Assembly: GCF_001482285.1 (NCBI RefSeq)
Contig: NZ_LOEP01000029.1
Span: 1 to 64,000, forward strand
DNA: 64,000 nt
From: Haloferax sp. Q22
GTDB lineage: Archaea; Halobacteriota; Halobacteria; Halobacteriales; Haloferacaceae
Direction of reading: 5' to 3'
Every line of letters begins with the position of its first letter. Position 1 is the stretch's first letter. The notes under the pieces were generated by a model. That model saw only the letters and a program-made list of their open reading frames with translations, did no database searches and was not told where the DNA came from. Of the stretch, positions 42,001 to 50,203 are shown in pieces. A program made the position numbers and the translations under genes.

Positions 42001-42091
42001 CCAGCCCCGGCCGCTCGACGTCGTCGCTGACGTAGTCGTAATCGCCAGCGAGCGCGGGGTCGGTGGCCGGTTCGTGCGTGTTGGATGCCAT
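39011..42091 (-). CDS. dld: FAD/Fe-S D-lactate dehydrogenase
   Basis: A 1026-residue fusion of a GlcD/Dld-type FAD enzyme and a GlcF-type Fe-S protein. The FAD-binding motif PRGGGTSLAGQ is at residues 91-101 and the C-terminal FAD-oxidase lobe reaches about 560. Fe-S segments follow: CHGCAGCRG near 615, CVGCKGCSKDCP near 680, then two cysteine-rich CCG-type domains ending with CCGMSGSFGY near 955. It should oxidise D-lactate and pass electrons to the membrane chain. The lctP gene upstream on the same strand supports lactate; glycolate is the alternative. Confidence 0.85.
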   Translation of the reverse strand: MASNTHEPATDPALAGDYDYVSDDVERPGLVEDLESLVEGDVRFDSYTRTLYATDASAYEQVPIGVVMPTSTADVAAVMEYCADREIPVLPRGGGTSLAGQTVNEAVVLDLARHMGGVEEIDPEARTATAEAGVRLGELNEELAPHGLKFAPDPAWGDRSALGGAIGNNSTGSHSLKYGKTDYYIEELELVLADGTVTTFGEVSVDELRESGDPDGDLEARIYAEVARILDEEADEISERFPDLKRNVSGYNLDMLVDEMRGERRTPDDAGIDEDWEAGRVNLGRLIAGSEGTLGIVTKATVSLEEIPNTASVALLTYDDVIDAMHDVAPILEHEPAAVEVMDDVLLDLARDTAEFADVVGMLPEGTDSTLLVEFYADSDEAGKQKVANLIEDRVIDPDGTEFDPDEGSASVTETERRATDFMEAHDADTRAKFWKMRKSGLPILLGRTTDEKHIAYIEDTAIPAENLPAYVSDFQDILDEHDTFASYYAHAGPGVLHIRPLVNTKTAEGVETFEAIADEVTDLVVKYGGSVSGEHGDGRARTQWNRKLYGDHLWNVFRDLKTAFDPDWLLNPGNICGDYDMTENLRFSPDYEFDAGFEPALNWDNDNGFEGMVELCHGCAGCRGQQSTVGGVMCPTFRAAEEEIQATRGRANMLRQAMSGGLPEDEMFTDEFVDEVLDLCVGCKGCSKDCPSEVDMAKMKAEVVHEYHQRNGSSLRDKLFANIDSLSKLGSAFAPLANAATKVPGARTVMEKTVGIAKERSLPKFHSTSFVDWFESRGGAGVPEAQADRKVLLFPDTYTNYNHPEVGKAAVKALEAANVHVRIPEGVAGSGRPPHSKGFLDKARADAEQNVEVLAPYVEEGWDIVLCEPSDAVMFQSDYLDLLSGDDVEAVAANAYGVMEYVDAFRLDESLSFHPQDDYLTYHGHCHQKSTKKDHHAVGVLRRAGFEVDPLDSTCCGMSGSFGYEAEHYSMSKAIGNILEGQVAESPGDVVVAPGASCRTQLEDMDGANDDPPHPVEVLARAIDA

Positions 42092-42132
42092 TGATTAGCT
42101 CTGTCGTATGTCGGTTTGCGTGAACGGATAAA

Positions 42133-42197
42133 GACACCCGGTGACGGGTGTCGCTCCGGGTCGCGTGCGGGTAGTTTGCGAGTCGATTCGCGACCCG
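42133..42197 (-). promoter_or_regulatory. two stem-loops between lctP and dld
   Basis: GACACCCG-GTGA-CGGGTGTC (42133-42152) is a perfect 8-bp hairpin with a tetraloop, and CGGGTCGCG (42157-42165) pairs perfectly with CGCGACCCG (42189-42197). Both lie between the lctP stop and the dld start, where they could end or process the lctP transcript or structure the dld leader. Confidence 0.5.
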
Positions 42198-42291
42198 AAC
42201 CGAGTCGGGTCGGGTCAGTCTGAGTCAGTCCGGGCCGGGACGGCGCAACACGGGACGAGTCAGGCCGCTCCGAGTCGGGAGCGCCGACCGG

Positions 42292-44004
42292 TCAGAACAC
42301 GCCCGGGAACAGCACGTAACTGAACAGGAGCGTGAGGACGCCGGTCGCGGTCCCGTAGTACAGAAGCGGGATGAGTTCGAGGCGGATGACGCGGCCCTCC
42401 TCGCCGACGAGGCCGACGACCGCGAGCGCGGCGACGACGTTGTGGACGGCGATGAGGTTGCCGATGGCTCCGCCGACCGCCTGCGCGCCCAGCATGACGG
42501 TCTTCGACGTGCCGATCTGGTCGGCGACGCCGTACTGGAAGGTGCCGAACAGGATGTCGGAGACGGTGTTCGACCCCGCGAGGAACGCGCCGAACGCGCC
42601 CACGAAGGCGGCGAAGAACGGGTAGGCACCGCCCGCGATGCCGGCTATCCCCTCCGAGAGGACGATGAGCATGCTGTCGGTGCCCGTCGCGTTACCCGAC
42701 TGGAGCATTATCTGGACGGTCGCCACGGCGAACAGCAGCGCGATGACCGCCGGCATGACTTTCTCGGCGGTCTCGGCCCACGTCGCTTTGACCTGTTTCG
42801 CGTCCATGTCGTGGAGACCGATGGTGACGAGGTGGACCACGAGGAACACCGCGCCGGGCAGGTAGAGCAACTGGAAGTCGCCGGTCAGCCCCGTGCCCCA
42901 GATGTCGGCGTACTCGAAGACGAGATTCGACGTGAGGAAACTCGTCAGCGGGTCGAACACGCGGGTGACGACGAGCAGGGCCGCAACGAGGACGTACGGC
43001 GTCCACGCCTTCCAGAGCGACATCTGCTGGGCGACGCCCCCGTCAGCAGCGACCGCGCCGCCGCGTTTGCTCGTCTCGCCGGGTTGGATGTCACCGACCC
43101 AGTGGTCGGGCCACTCGGTCTGCGGTGCGAAGTCCCACTCCTCGTCGGGGTGGAAGAAGCCGGCCTTGAGCGCGGAGACGGTGAGCAGCAGTCCGACCAT
43201 CGCGCCGACGAGGCCGGGGAACACCGGTCCGAGGAAGTAGGCCGTGAGGAAGTACGGCACCGAGAAGGACGCCCACGCGAACAGCGTGAGCGGAAGCACT
43301 TCGAGCGCCGGCTTGATAGAGCGCTCCTCGCCGAAGAAGCGCGTCATCATGGCGACGCCGATGAAGGGGAGCACGACGCCGACGACGACGTGGTTCATCG
43401 CCGCGAAGACGGCGATTTCGGACACCCACTGTTCGACGCCCATACCCTGCGCGTCGAGCGCGTTCGTGATGACCGGCACGTCGTCGAAGATGTCTATCAT
43501 CCCGATGATGAGCGGCGTGCCGACCGCTCCGAAGGTGATAGCCATGAGGTTCCCCGTCAGCGCGACCACGACGGCCGCGAGCGGCGGGAAGCCGAGACCC
43601 ACGAGGAGCGGGCCGACGATTGCCGCGGGCGTGCCGAAGCCGGCGGCCGCCTCGATGAACGAGCCCATGAGGAACACCAGCAGGACGACCTGCACGCGGC
43701 GATCCTCGCTGATGGAGGCGAAGCCGTTGTTGATGGCGTCGAACGCGCCCGTCTGCTTGAGCGTGTACAGGAGCAAGATAGCTCCGAAGACGATGTACAG
43801 GATGTTCGAGGCGGTGATGAAGCCGTTGATGGTCGACGCGATAATCCACTGCGGTGTCATGCCCCAGCCGAGGACGCCGGCCCCGATTGCGACGAGCCAC
43901 GCGACGGGCATCGCCCGCGTCGCGGGCCAGTACCGCCCGACCATCAGATAGGCGATGGTGATGAGCGGGAGCAGGGCGATGAGCGCGTCGGTCGCGCTAA
44001 CCAT
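42292..44004 (-). CDS. lctP: L-lactate permease
   Basis: Lactate/proton symporter of 570 residues with about 13-14 helices. Family segments include [21 protein letters not shown] and [23 protein letters not shown] 44004 ([14 protein letters not shown]) places the start right before helix 1. It is placed ahead of dld on the same strand and divergent from the winged-helix gene, with repeat motifs between them. Relatives take up lactate and sometimes glycolate. Confidence 0.92.
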   Translation of the reverse strand: MVSATDALIALLPLITIAYLMVGRYWPATRAMPVAWLVAIGAGVLGWGMTPQWIIASTINGFITASNILYIVFGAILLLYTLKQTGAFDAINNGFASISEDRRVQVVLLVFLMGSFIEAAAGFGTPAAIVGPLLVGLGFPPLAAVVVALTGNLMAITFGAVGTPLIIGMIDIFDDVPVITNALDAQGMGVEQWVSEIAVFAAMNHVVVGVVLPFIGVAMMTRFFGEERSIKPALEVLPLTLFAWASFSVPYFLTAYFLGPVFPGLVGAMVGLLLTVSALKAGFFHPDEEWDFAPQTEWPDHWVGDIQPGETSKRGGAVAADGGVAQQMSLWKAWTPYVLVAALLVVTRVFDPLTSFLTSNLVFEYADIWGTGLTGDFQLLYLPGAVFLVVHLVTIGLHDMDAKQVKATWAETAEKVMPAVIALLFAVATVQIMLQSGNATGTDSMLIVLSEGIAGIAGGAYPFFAAFVGAFGAFLAGSNTVSDILFGTFQYGVADQIGTSKTVMLGAQAVGGAIGNLIAVHNVVAALAVVGLVGEEGRVIRLELIPLLYYGTATGVLTLLFSYVLFPGVF

Positions 44005-44167
44005 ACCGCACACTCCCACAGTTCGTTCCAGCCTGTGCCGTTCCAGATTCGTGCCTGATGCGGTGCATCGTGGAATCCGCTACACAACTTTTGTGATATA
44101 TATCTATCGTTCGTCGCTATTCCTGACATATCGGTTGGGGCCGTCTTCTCCGGAGTACGGAATCCAG

Positions 44168-44363
44168 TACACTCGTGGATAACGCGCCAAATACGCGATT
44201 AAACGCCGATATCTTGTCCCTCATGGTCTATCCTGTCTGTTCGGGTTCGGAGCGAAATCGGAAAAAACGAGCCCCGAAACGGCCACTTCACACGTGTTTC
44301 TCGGCCATAACACACGACTGAATCGGTGGTACACTCGTGTGTAAAGGCTTATGCAGTCGTGTG
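44168..44363. promoter_or_regulatory. repeat-rich control region between lctP and the winged-helix gene
   Basis: Part of the 372-base gene-free stretch 44005-44376. GTACACTCGTG occurs at 44168-44178 and 44329-44339. CACACGACTG (44311-44320) and CAGTCGTGTG (44354-44363) form a perfect inverted repeat. ACACGTGT (44290-44297) is a palindrome. The shared ACNCGTGT theme suggests multiple sites for one regulator. The lctP promoter (ATATATAT near 44096-44103, minus strand) lies left of them. Confidence 0.55.
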
Positions 44364-44376
44364 GAAAGGACATATC

Positions 44377-45018
44377 ATGGAAGATGAGTCTCGCGCGCGC
44401 TCTCGAAACGAGCACGGACAGTACGTGGGACGCATCTCGCTGGACGCCGTCTTGGACGTGTTCGAGGAGCGCGACGACGCCGCTCGCCCCCTCACCGCAA
44501 CCGACGTGATGGAGGCGCTCGACTGCTCGCGGCGCACCGCGCACAACAAGTTGAACGAACTCGAAGAACGCGGCGACCTCGCCACCCGGAAAGTCGGCGC
44601 TCGGAGCCGGGTGTTCTGGATTCCGATGGCCGCCGACGCGGACTCGGCCGCGGGGCGGGCCGCGGCTTCGACGGCCCCGGACTCATCCCCTGAAACCGCG
44701 GCCACGGGCGAGGCCGACGACTCTGACGGCCTCGACCACCCGCCCGCCGTCTCGTCCGCCATCGAGCGCGCCGACCTGCCGGGGAGCGGCCCGATGCTCG
44801 ACGCCCGCCGCGAGGCGCTGTCGGCGGCGTACCAGTATCTCACCGACCATCCGGAGGCGAAAAAGGCGGACTTCCTGCGGGACGTGTACCGCGACTACCC
44901 CGCCGGCTTCGAGTCCGCCGAGGGCTGGTGGAACGCTATTCAACCGGCGCTCAAGCAACTGCCCGGCGTCGACCCGCCGGAAGAGCGCGGCCACATCTGG
45001 CACTTCCTCGGCGGGTAG
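44377..45018 (+). CDS. winged-helix DNA-binding protein
   Basis: A 213-residue protein with an N-terminal winged helix (about 20-85: LDVFEERDDAARPLTATDVMEALDC-type sequence, then SRRTAHNKLNELEERGDLATR and a wing). An Ala/Ser/Asp-rich linker leads to a C-terminal helical domain (about 150-210: SAAYQYLTDHPEAKKADFLR, GWWNAIQPALKQLPGV), which resembles a second DNA- or protein-binding module. Its place between lctP and the lut genes makes it a candidate regulator of lactate use. An in-frame upstream GTG is less likely. Confidence 0.75.
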   Translation: MEDESRARSRNEHGQYVGRISLDAVLDVFEERDDAARPLTATDVMEALDCSRRTAHNKLNELEERGDLATRKVGARSRVFWIPMAADADSAAGRAAASTAPDSSPETAATGEADDSDGLDHPPAVSSAIERADLPGSGPMLDARREALSAAYQYLTDHPEAKKADFLRDVYRDYPAGFESAEGWWNAIQPALKQLPGVDPPEERGHIWHFLGG

Positions 45019-45090
45019 TCCGATTTTCGAACGTGGCTCTCACCCTACGAATTTATACACTATCGGGCCACAATTCCGGCAAACGCATCG

Positions 45091-45144
45091 ATGTCAAGCG
45101 ATTCGTCGTCTGAGAGTTCCGTCTCGGAGTGTGGCCGCTCGTGA
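45091..45144 (+). CDS. possible 17-residue leader peptide overlapping the transporter start
   Basis: ATG at 45091 is the first start codon after a TATA box (TTTATACAC near 45052-45060). It opens a 17-codon frame encoding MSSDSSSESSVSECGRS, whose TGA overlaps the GTG of the next gene in a GTGA junction (45141-45144). The peptide may simply mediate coupled translation. A frameshift in an originally longer N-terminus is the alternative. Confidence 0.4.
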   Translation: MSSDSSSESSVSECGRS

Positions 45145-46958
45145 GCGACGGTCGCCCCGGTTCAGACGCGGACACATCCGCCGGTTCGGACGACTCCAAC
45201 GCGGAACCCTCGGAATCCGCGCCCTCGACGGAACCGAGCGTCGCCGGCGGTGACGACGTCTACGCCTCCGAAGTCGAGGGAAAACAGTACCGCGGTACCT
45301 GGTATCTCCCACTTCGCTACGAGGAGTTGGAGGAGTCGGACGACTCGGACGACTACCCCGAGTCGGGTGAGGGCGGGTCGTTCCGCCTCGCCGACCTCCC
45401 GCGGGTTCCCCGCGTCGGCCACGTCGTCGGTCCCTCGGCCATCATGCTCGGGGCGTCGCTCGGGAGCGGCGAGACGCTCTTTTGGCCCGTGTTGACCGCG
45501 CAGTACGGCTGGGGGGTCTTCTGGGCGTTCGTCGTCGGCGTCTTCACGCAGTTCCTCATCAACACGGAGCTTCAGCGCTGGACGCTCGCCACCGGCGAGA
45601 GTATCTTCCGCGCGTTCGCACGCGTGGGGTCGTACTGGCCGTGGGCGTTCCTCGTCGGCGGCCTCATCAGCCTCGGGTGGCCGGGGTGGGCCGCCGGCGC
45701 GGCGCAGGTCGCCACGACGGCGCTCGGACTCGACGGGTCGGTCGCGCTCTTCGGCGCGTCGCTCGCGACGTGGAAGCTCGTCGCCGCCGCCCTCATGGGC
45801 GTCATCTGGCTCTCGTACCAGGTGTCGTCGGTCATGTACAACGCCGTCGAGGTGTTCCAAATCGGCCTCCTGTTCGTCGCCATTGGCGCGGCCCTGTTGC
45901 TCGTCGCCGTCACCGGCTCGTGGGTCGAGTTCGCGGACCTGCCCGCGGCCGCGGGCTCGGTCGGGACGCTCCCCGAGGGGCTCGACATCGCGGTCTTCCT
46001 CGGTGGCCTCGCCTTCGCCGGCGCGGGCGGCTATCTGAACCTCTCGCAGAGCCTCTGGATGCGGGAGAAGGGCTACGGCATGGGCAACTATCAGGGGCGC
46101 GTGAAGAACCCGCTGCGCGGTGACGACCCCGAACCCATCGAGCGCGACGGGTTCGCGTTCCGCCCGACGCTGACGAACCTCCGCCGCTGGCGCGGCTGGT
46201 GGCGCGTCGTTCAACTCGAACACCTCCTGACGTTCGTGTTCGGTTTGCTCCTCGTCGCCCCCGCGCTGATGAGCGTGGCCATCCGCTACGCGTCGGGGTC
46301 GACCGCCAACGCCATCCAGATGTGGCTCGGCGATGTCGTCCCGCTGCTCGGTCCGGTCGGTTCCTTTCTCGTCTTCGCCGTTCTCTTCGTCGCGCTCTTT
46401 ACCACCGAGTACGCCATTGTCGAGTCGTTCGTCCGTAACAGCGCCGACGCCCTCTACGAGTCCTACGGCCGGGAGGCCGGCTGGGACCTCCCGAAACTGT
46501 TCTGGCGGCTCCTCACCGCCTTCTGCGTCTGGGGCGTCGTCATTATCCTCCTGTTTAGTTCACCGTTCGAGGGCCAAGAGCCGTTTTTCTTCCTCGTCGT
46601 CGGGGCCGCGATGTCCGGCGTGATGATGTGGCCCTACACCGCGCTCGTCCTCGTGATGAACACGACTCGGCTCCCCGAACACATCCAACCCGGCTGGGCG
46701 CGGGTCGTCGGCATGTGGTGGGCGACGGGCTTCTATGGCTACTTCAGCGTCCTCCTCGTCGGGACGTGGCTGACCACCATCGGTCTCGAGACGTTCCGGA
46801 CGGTCCCGACGGTCCTCGGGAGCGGGACCGGCGGCTACCTCCTCTGGGCGGGCTACTTCGTCGTGCAGGCCTACGCGGTGACGAAGTCCGCCGCCGGCAA
46901 GCGCGACGCGGTGGGAACGGTCGCCGACGCCGACGAGGCGGCCGGCCGATTTTCCTGA
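45141..46958 (+). CDS. Nramp-like membrane transporter
   Basis: A 605-residue membrane protein with about 11-12 helices after an acidic Ser/Asp-rich N-terminal tail of 90 residues. The first helix region (GPSAIMLGASLGSGETLFWP) resembles Nramp/LeuT-fold divalent-metal transporters, but the canonical DPGN metal motif of Nramp helix 1 is not seen, so the substrate may not be a metal. The GTG start at 45141 overlaps the stop of a 17-codon frame. It is placed among lactate genes and could serve that pathway. Confidence 0.68.
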   Translation: MSDGRPGSDADTSAGSDDSNAEPSESAPSTEPSVAGGDDVYASEVEGKQYRGTWYLPLRYEELEESDDSDDYPESGEGGSFRLADLPRVPRVGHVVGPSAIMLGASLGSGETLFWPVLTAQYGWGVFWAFVVGVFTQFLINTELQRWTLATGESIFRAFARVGSYWPWAFLVGGLISLGWPGWAAGAAQVATTALGLDGSVALFGASLATWKLVAAALMGVIWLSYQVSSVMYNAVEVFQIGLLFVAIGAALLLVAVTGSWVEFADLPAAAGSVGTLPEGLDIAVFLGGLAFAGAGGYLNLSQSLWMREKGYGMGNYQGRVKNPLRGDDPEPIERDGFAFRPTLTNLRRWRGWWRVVQLEHLLTFVFGLLLVAPALMSVAIRYASGSTANAIQMWLGDVVPLLGPVGSFLVFAVLFVALFTTEYAIVESFVRNSADALYESYGREAGWDLPKLFWRLLTAFCVWGVVIILLFSSPFEGQEPFFFLVVGAAMSGVMMWPYTALVLVMNTTRLPEHIQPGWARVVGMWWATGFYGYFSVLLVGTWLTTIGLETFRTVPTVLGSGTGGYLLWAGYFVVQAYAVTKSAAGKRDAVGTVADADEAAGRFS

Positions 46959-47036
46959 CTCCTATCCTTCATAATTAACCGACAGCGGGGTGTCTGAACC
47001 CGAAGAACGATTATGTAGAACGCGCTAGCTCAACGT

Positions 47037-47540
47037 ATGTCAACCGGCACGGTTGCGACGTTCGAGGACTCCCTCGAACGACTCGAAGTAGGCTGGACAC
47101 ACGCGTCTCCCGATGGGCTGGCAGACGTGCTCGAAGGACTCTGTTCGGACCAGACTATCGGCGTTGACCTCCCGTACGACGGCGTCGACCTCCCCGAATG
47201 GGTGAACACGGACCCGACCCCCGCGGACCTCCACGAGGCGAACGCCGGTATCACGGCGGCCGGACTGGGCATCGCGGACTACGGCAGCGTCGTCGTGCAG
47301 GGCACGCCCGACGGCATCGAGCCGGTGAGTCTGTTCGGCGACCTCCACGTCGCCGTCCTCCGGCGGTCGGACATCGTCCCCGGCATGCCCGAGGCGTTCG
47401 ACTGGCTGGGCGAGGAGTTCCGCACGGGGCACTCCTCGGCCATCATCGCCACCGGCCCCAGCGCCACCGCCGACATGGGCGCGCTGGTGAAAGGTGCGCA
47501 CGGTCCGAAGGAAGTCCACGTGGTGATTCTCGATGAGTAA
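47037..47540 (+). CDS. lutC: LUD-domain lactate utilisation protein
   Basis: LutC/YkgG-type protein of 167 residues, a component of the LutABC L-lactate dehydrogenase. The C-terminal half contains GITAAGLGIADYGSVVVQG, a run of beta strands and the conserved SATADMGALVKGAHGPKEVHVVILD. A TATA-like TTATGTAG near 47011-47018 is spaced for a leaderless start at 47037. The last 8 bases overlap lutB, so the two are co-translated. Confidence 0.88.
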   Translation: MSTGTVATFEDSLERLEVGWTHASPDGLADVLEGLCSDQTIGVDLPYDGVDLPEWVNTDPTPADLHEANAGITAAGLGIADYGSVVVQGTPDGIEPVSLFGDLHVAVLRRSDIVPGMPEAFDWLGEEFRTGHSSAIIATGPSATADMGALVKGAHGPKEVHVVILDE

Positions 47541-49734
47541 GGCGCGCGAGGCCAAGGCGGCGAAGATCCGACAGCTGATGGAGACCGAGGGCGACGCCGT
47601 CGGCACGAGCACCCGCGGATTCAACGAGGGGCGCTACCAGTCGGTCCAGACGCTCGACGACTACGAGGGGCTGAAGTCCGAAGCGCGGGCCATCAAGGAA
47701 GACGCCATCGAGCGCCTCCCCGAACTCATCGATCAGTTGCGCGAGACGGTCGAATCGAACGGCGGCACGCTCTACATCGCCGACGACGCGGCCGACGCGA
47801 ACCAGTACATCCGCGAGGTCTGCGAGGACAAAGAGGCAGAGCGCGTCGTCAAGTCGAAGTCGATGACCTCCGAGGAGATAGAGGTCAACGAGGACCTCGA
47901 AGCCGCCGACATCGACGTGGTCGAGACCGACCTCGGCGAGTGGGTCCTGCAGGTCGCAGACGAGTCGCCGTCGCACATCGTCGCGCCCGCCATCCACAAG
48001 TCGCGGGAGGCCATCGCCGACCTGTTCAACGAGACGTTCGAGCCCGACGAGCCCCTCGAAACCGCGGAGGAACTCACGATGTTCGCCCGCGAACAGCTCG
48101 GCGAACTCATCGAGGGCGCGGACGTGGGGATGACTGGCGCGAACTTCATCACCGCCGACACCGGGACGATGGCGCTCGTCACCTCCGAGGGCAACGCCCG
48201 GAAGACGGCCGTCGTGCCCGACACGCACGTCGCGGTCGCCGGCGTCGAGAAGGTCATTCCGACCGTCGAGGACCTCCGTCCCTTCGTCGAACTCATCGGC
48301 AAGTCGGGGACGGGACAGGACATCACCTCCTACATCTCGCTTCTGACCCCGCCGGTCGAGTCGCCGACCGTCGACTTCGACGCCCCGGACACGCCGCTTT
48401 CGGCGACCGAGACGGACCGCGACTTCCACCTCGTCCTCATCGACAACGGGCGGTTCGACATGCGCGAGGACGACCAACTGCGCGAGACGCTCTACTGCAT
48501 CCGGTGTTCGGCGTGTTCCAACGTCTGCGCCAACTTCCAGCACGTCGGCGGCCACGCCTTCGGCGGCGAGACCTACTCCGGCGGCATCGGCACCGGCTGG
48601 GAAGCCGGTGTCGAGGGTCTCGACAGCGCCGCGGAGTTCAACGACCTCTGTACCGGCTGTAGCCGGTGTACCACCGCCTGCCCGGTCGAAATCGACATCC
48701 CGTGGATAAACACGGTCGTCCGCGACCGAGTCAACCGCGGCGAGGTGTCCGAACTCGACTGGCTCGTCGAGGGGCTCACCCCCGACGAGGAACCCGGCGG
48801 CGTCAGCCTCCAGAAGCGCTTCTTCGGCAACTTCGAGACGGCCGCGAAGGTCGGGAGCTTCTTCGCGCCCGTCTCCAACTGGGCCGCCGGCCTCGGCGTC
48901 TCCCGCGACATCATGGAACGGTTCCTCGGTATCGACGCCCGCCGCGAACTCCCCGCCTTCCAGCGCGAGACGCTGAAAGACTGGTTCGAGAACCGAACTT
49001 CGCGGGTCGACGACCCGGTCCGGACCGCCGTGCTCTACCCCGACGTGTACACGAACCACGTGCAGGTCGAACGCGGGAAGGCCGCCGTCCGCACCCTCGA
49101 AGCCCTCGGTGTCGACGTAATCGTCCCCGACGTTCGCTCGTCGGGCCGCGCCCCGCTCTCGCAGGGCATGATTGCGACCGCGGAGGACCACGCTCACGAC
49201 GTGTACGCCGGCCTCGCGGAGCACATCGACGACGGCCGCGACATCGTCGTCATCGAGCCCTCGGACCTCGCGATGTTCCGAACCGAGTACGAGAAGTTCC
49301 TCCCCGAGAAGTCCTTCGAGCGCATCTCCGAGGCCAGCTACGAGGTCATGGAGTACGTCTTCGGCCTGCTCGAACACGGTGCGGACGCCGACGCGCTCTC
49401 GACGAGCGAGGGCGAGGGCGTCGCTTACCACAGCCACTGCCAACAGCGCACCCTCGGCCTCGAGGGCCACACCGAGGCGGTCCTGTCGGACCTCGGCTAC
49501 GACGTTGCCACCTCTGACGTGGAGTGCTGCGGCATGGCCGGTTCGTTCGGCTACAAGTCGGAGTACTACGAACTCAGCGTCGACGTCGGCTCCGAGCTAC
49601 AGGGGCAGTTCCAGACCGACGAGAACAGAGACCGCACCGTCGTCGCCAGCGGGACCTCCTGTCTCGAACAGCTCGATTCGCTGCTCAGCCGGCCGACGCA
49701 ACACCCGATTCAACTGGTCGCGCCGCGGCTGTAA
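47533..49734 (+). CDS. lutB: LutB-LutA fusion, lactate-oxidising Fe-S protein
   Basis: A 733-residue protein joining a LutB-like part (LUD domain about 55-300, then two 4Fe-4S motifs starting at C322, CIRCSACSNVC, and C374, CTGCSRCTTACP) to a LutA-like part with two CCG-type domains (VLYPDVYTNHVQVERGKA near 500, HCQQRTLG near 640, CCGMAGSFGYKSEYYEL near 665). In bacteria LutA, LutB and LutC are separate; here A follows B in one chain. With lutC it should oxidise L-lactate to pyruvate. Confidence 0.88.
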   Translation: MSKAREAKAAKIRQLMETEGDAVGTSTRGFNEGRYQSVQTLDDYEGLKSEARAIKEDAIERLPELIDQLRETVESNGGTLYIADDAADANQYIREVCEDKEAERVVKSKSMTSEEIEVNEDLEAADIDVVETDLGEWVLQVADESPSHIVAPAIHKSREAIADLFNETFEPDEPLETAEELTMFAREQLGELIEGADVGMTGANFITADTGTMALVTSEGNARKTAVVPDTHVAVAGVEKVIPTVEDLRPFVELIGKSGTGQDITSYISLLTPPVESPTVDFDAPDTPLSATETDRDFHLVLIDNGRFDMREDDQLRETLYCIRCSACSNVCANFQHVGGHAFGGETYSGGIGTGWEAGVEGLDSAAEFNDLCTGCSRCTTACPVEIDIPWINTVVRDRVNRGEVSELDWLVEGLTPDEEPGGVSLQKRFFGNFETAAKVGSFFAPVSNWAAGLGVSRDIMERFLGIDARRELPAFQRETLKDWFENRTSRVDDPVRTAVLYPDVYTNHVQVERGKAAVRTLEALGVDVIVPDVRSSGRAPLSQGMIATAEDHAHDVYAGLAEHIDDGRDIVVIEPSDLAMFRTEYEKFLPEKSFERISEASYEVMEYVFGLLEHGADADALSTSEGEGVAYHSHCQQRTLGLEGHTEAVLSDLGYDVATSDVECCGMAGSFGYKSEYYELSVDVGSELQGQFQTDENRDRTVVASGTSCLEQLDSLLSRPTQHPIQLVAPRL

Positions 49735-49905
49735 CGCCCTCGAGAACGAGCCGTCGCGGCCGACGGCTCGAACGCCTCCTTTCAACAGAATATCACGACA
49801 CTATCCGGCGATTTCCCGCCGGCGTCGGACGCCCGTCTGCCGCGTGTCTGCGGCCCGAGTCGCGGGCTACGAACAATTAAGACCCGGCATCCCATGTTGG
49901 CGGAT

Positions 49906-50199
49906 ATGGACGGGACGCCCGAAGAGATTACGACGCTCGTAGGCCGGGAGGTCTACTCGAACAACGGTGTGTTCGTCGGCGAAGTCGAAGACGTCCGCCT
50001 CGACCTGGACCACGAGACGGTCACCGGTCTCGCGTTGACGGCGCTGAACGACGAACTGTTCCGCAATCAAATCGAACCCGGGAAGGGCGTTCTCATCCCG
50101 TATCGGTGGGTCCGCGCCGTCGGTGACGTCATTCTCATCAACGACGTCATCGAGCGCCTGAAGAATCCCGAAGAAGACGAAGAGTCGCTCGTCGTCTGA
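49906..50199 (+). CDS. PRC-barrel domain protein
   Basis: A 97-residue protein made almost entirely of one PRC barrel (TTLVGREVYSNNGVFVGEVEDVRLDLDHE and following strands) with an acidic tail. PRC barrels bind proteins or RNA in photosynthetic reaction centres and RimM; archaeal single-domain versions have been linked to cell division. ATG 49906 is preferred because TTAAGA at 49877-49882 lies the right distance upstream for a leaderless mRNA; ATG 49894 is in frame as well. Confidence 0.85.
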   Translation: MDGTPEEITTLVGREVYSNNGVFVGEVEDVRLDLDHETVTGLALTALNDELFRNQIEPGKGVLIPYRWVRAVGDVILINDVIERLKNPEEDEESLVV

Positions 50200-50203
50200 C
50201 GTT

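Noticed and set aside
38090..42094. A 1334-codon open frame on the plus strand opposite the dld and CBS-ParB genes
   Set aside because: It is a mirror frame of GC-rich minus-strand genes with clear domains, and its translation is low-complexity Val/Arg/Asp-rich sequence without motifs.
47443..49470. A 675-codon minus-strand frame opposite lutB
   Set aside because: Antisense to a protein with intact Fe-S motifs; no promoter or domain supports it.
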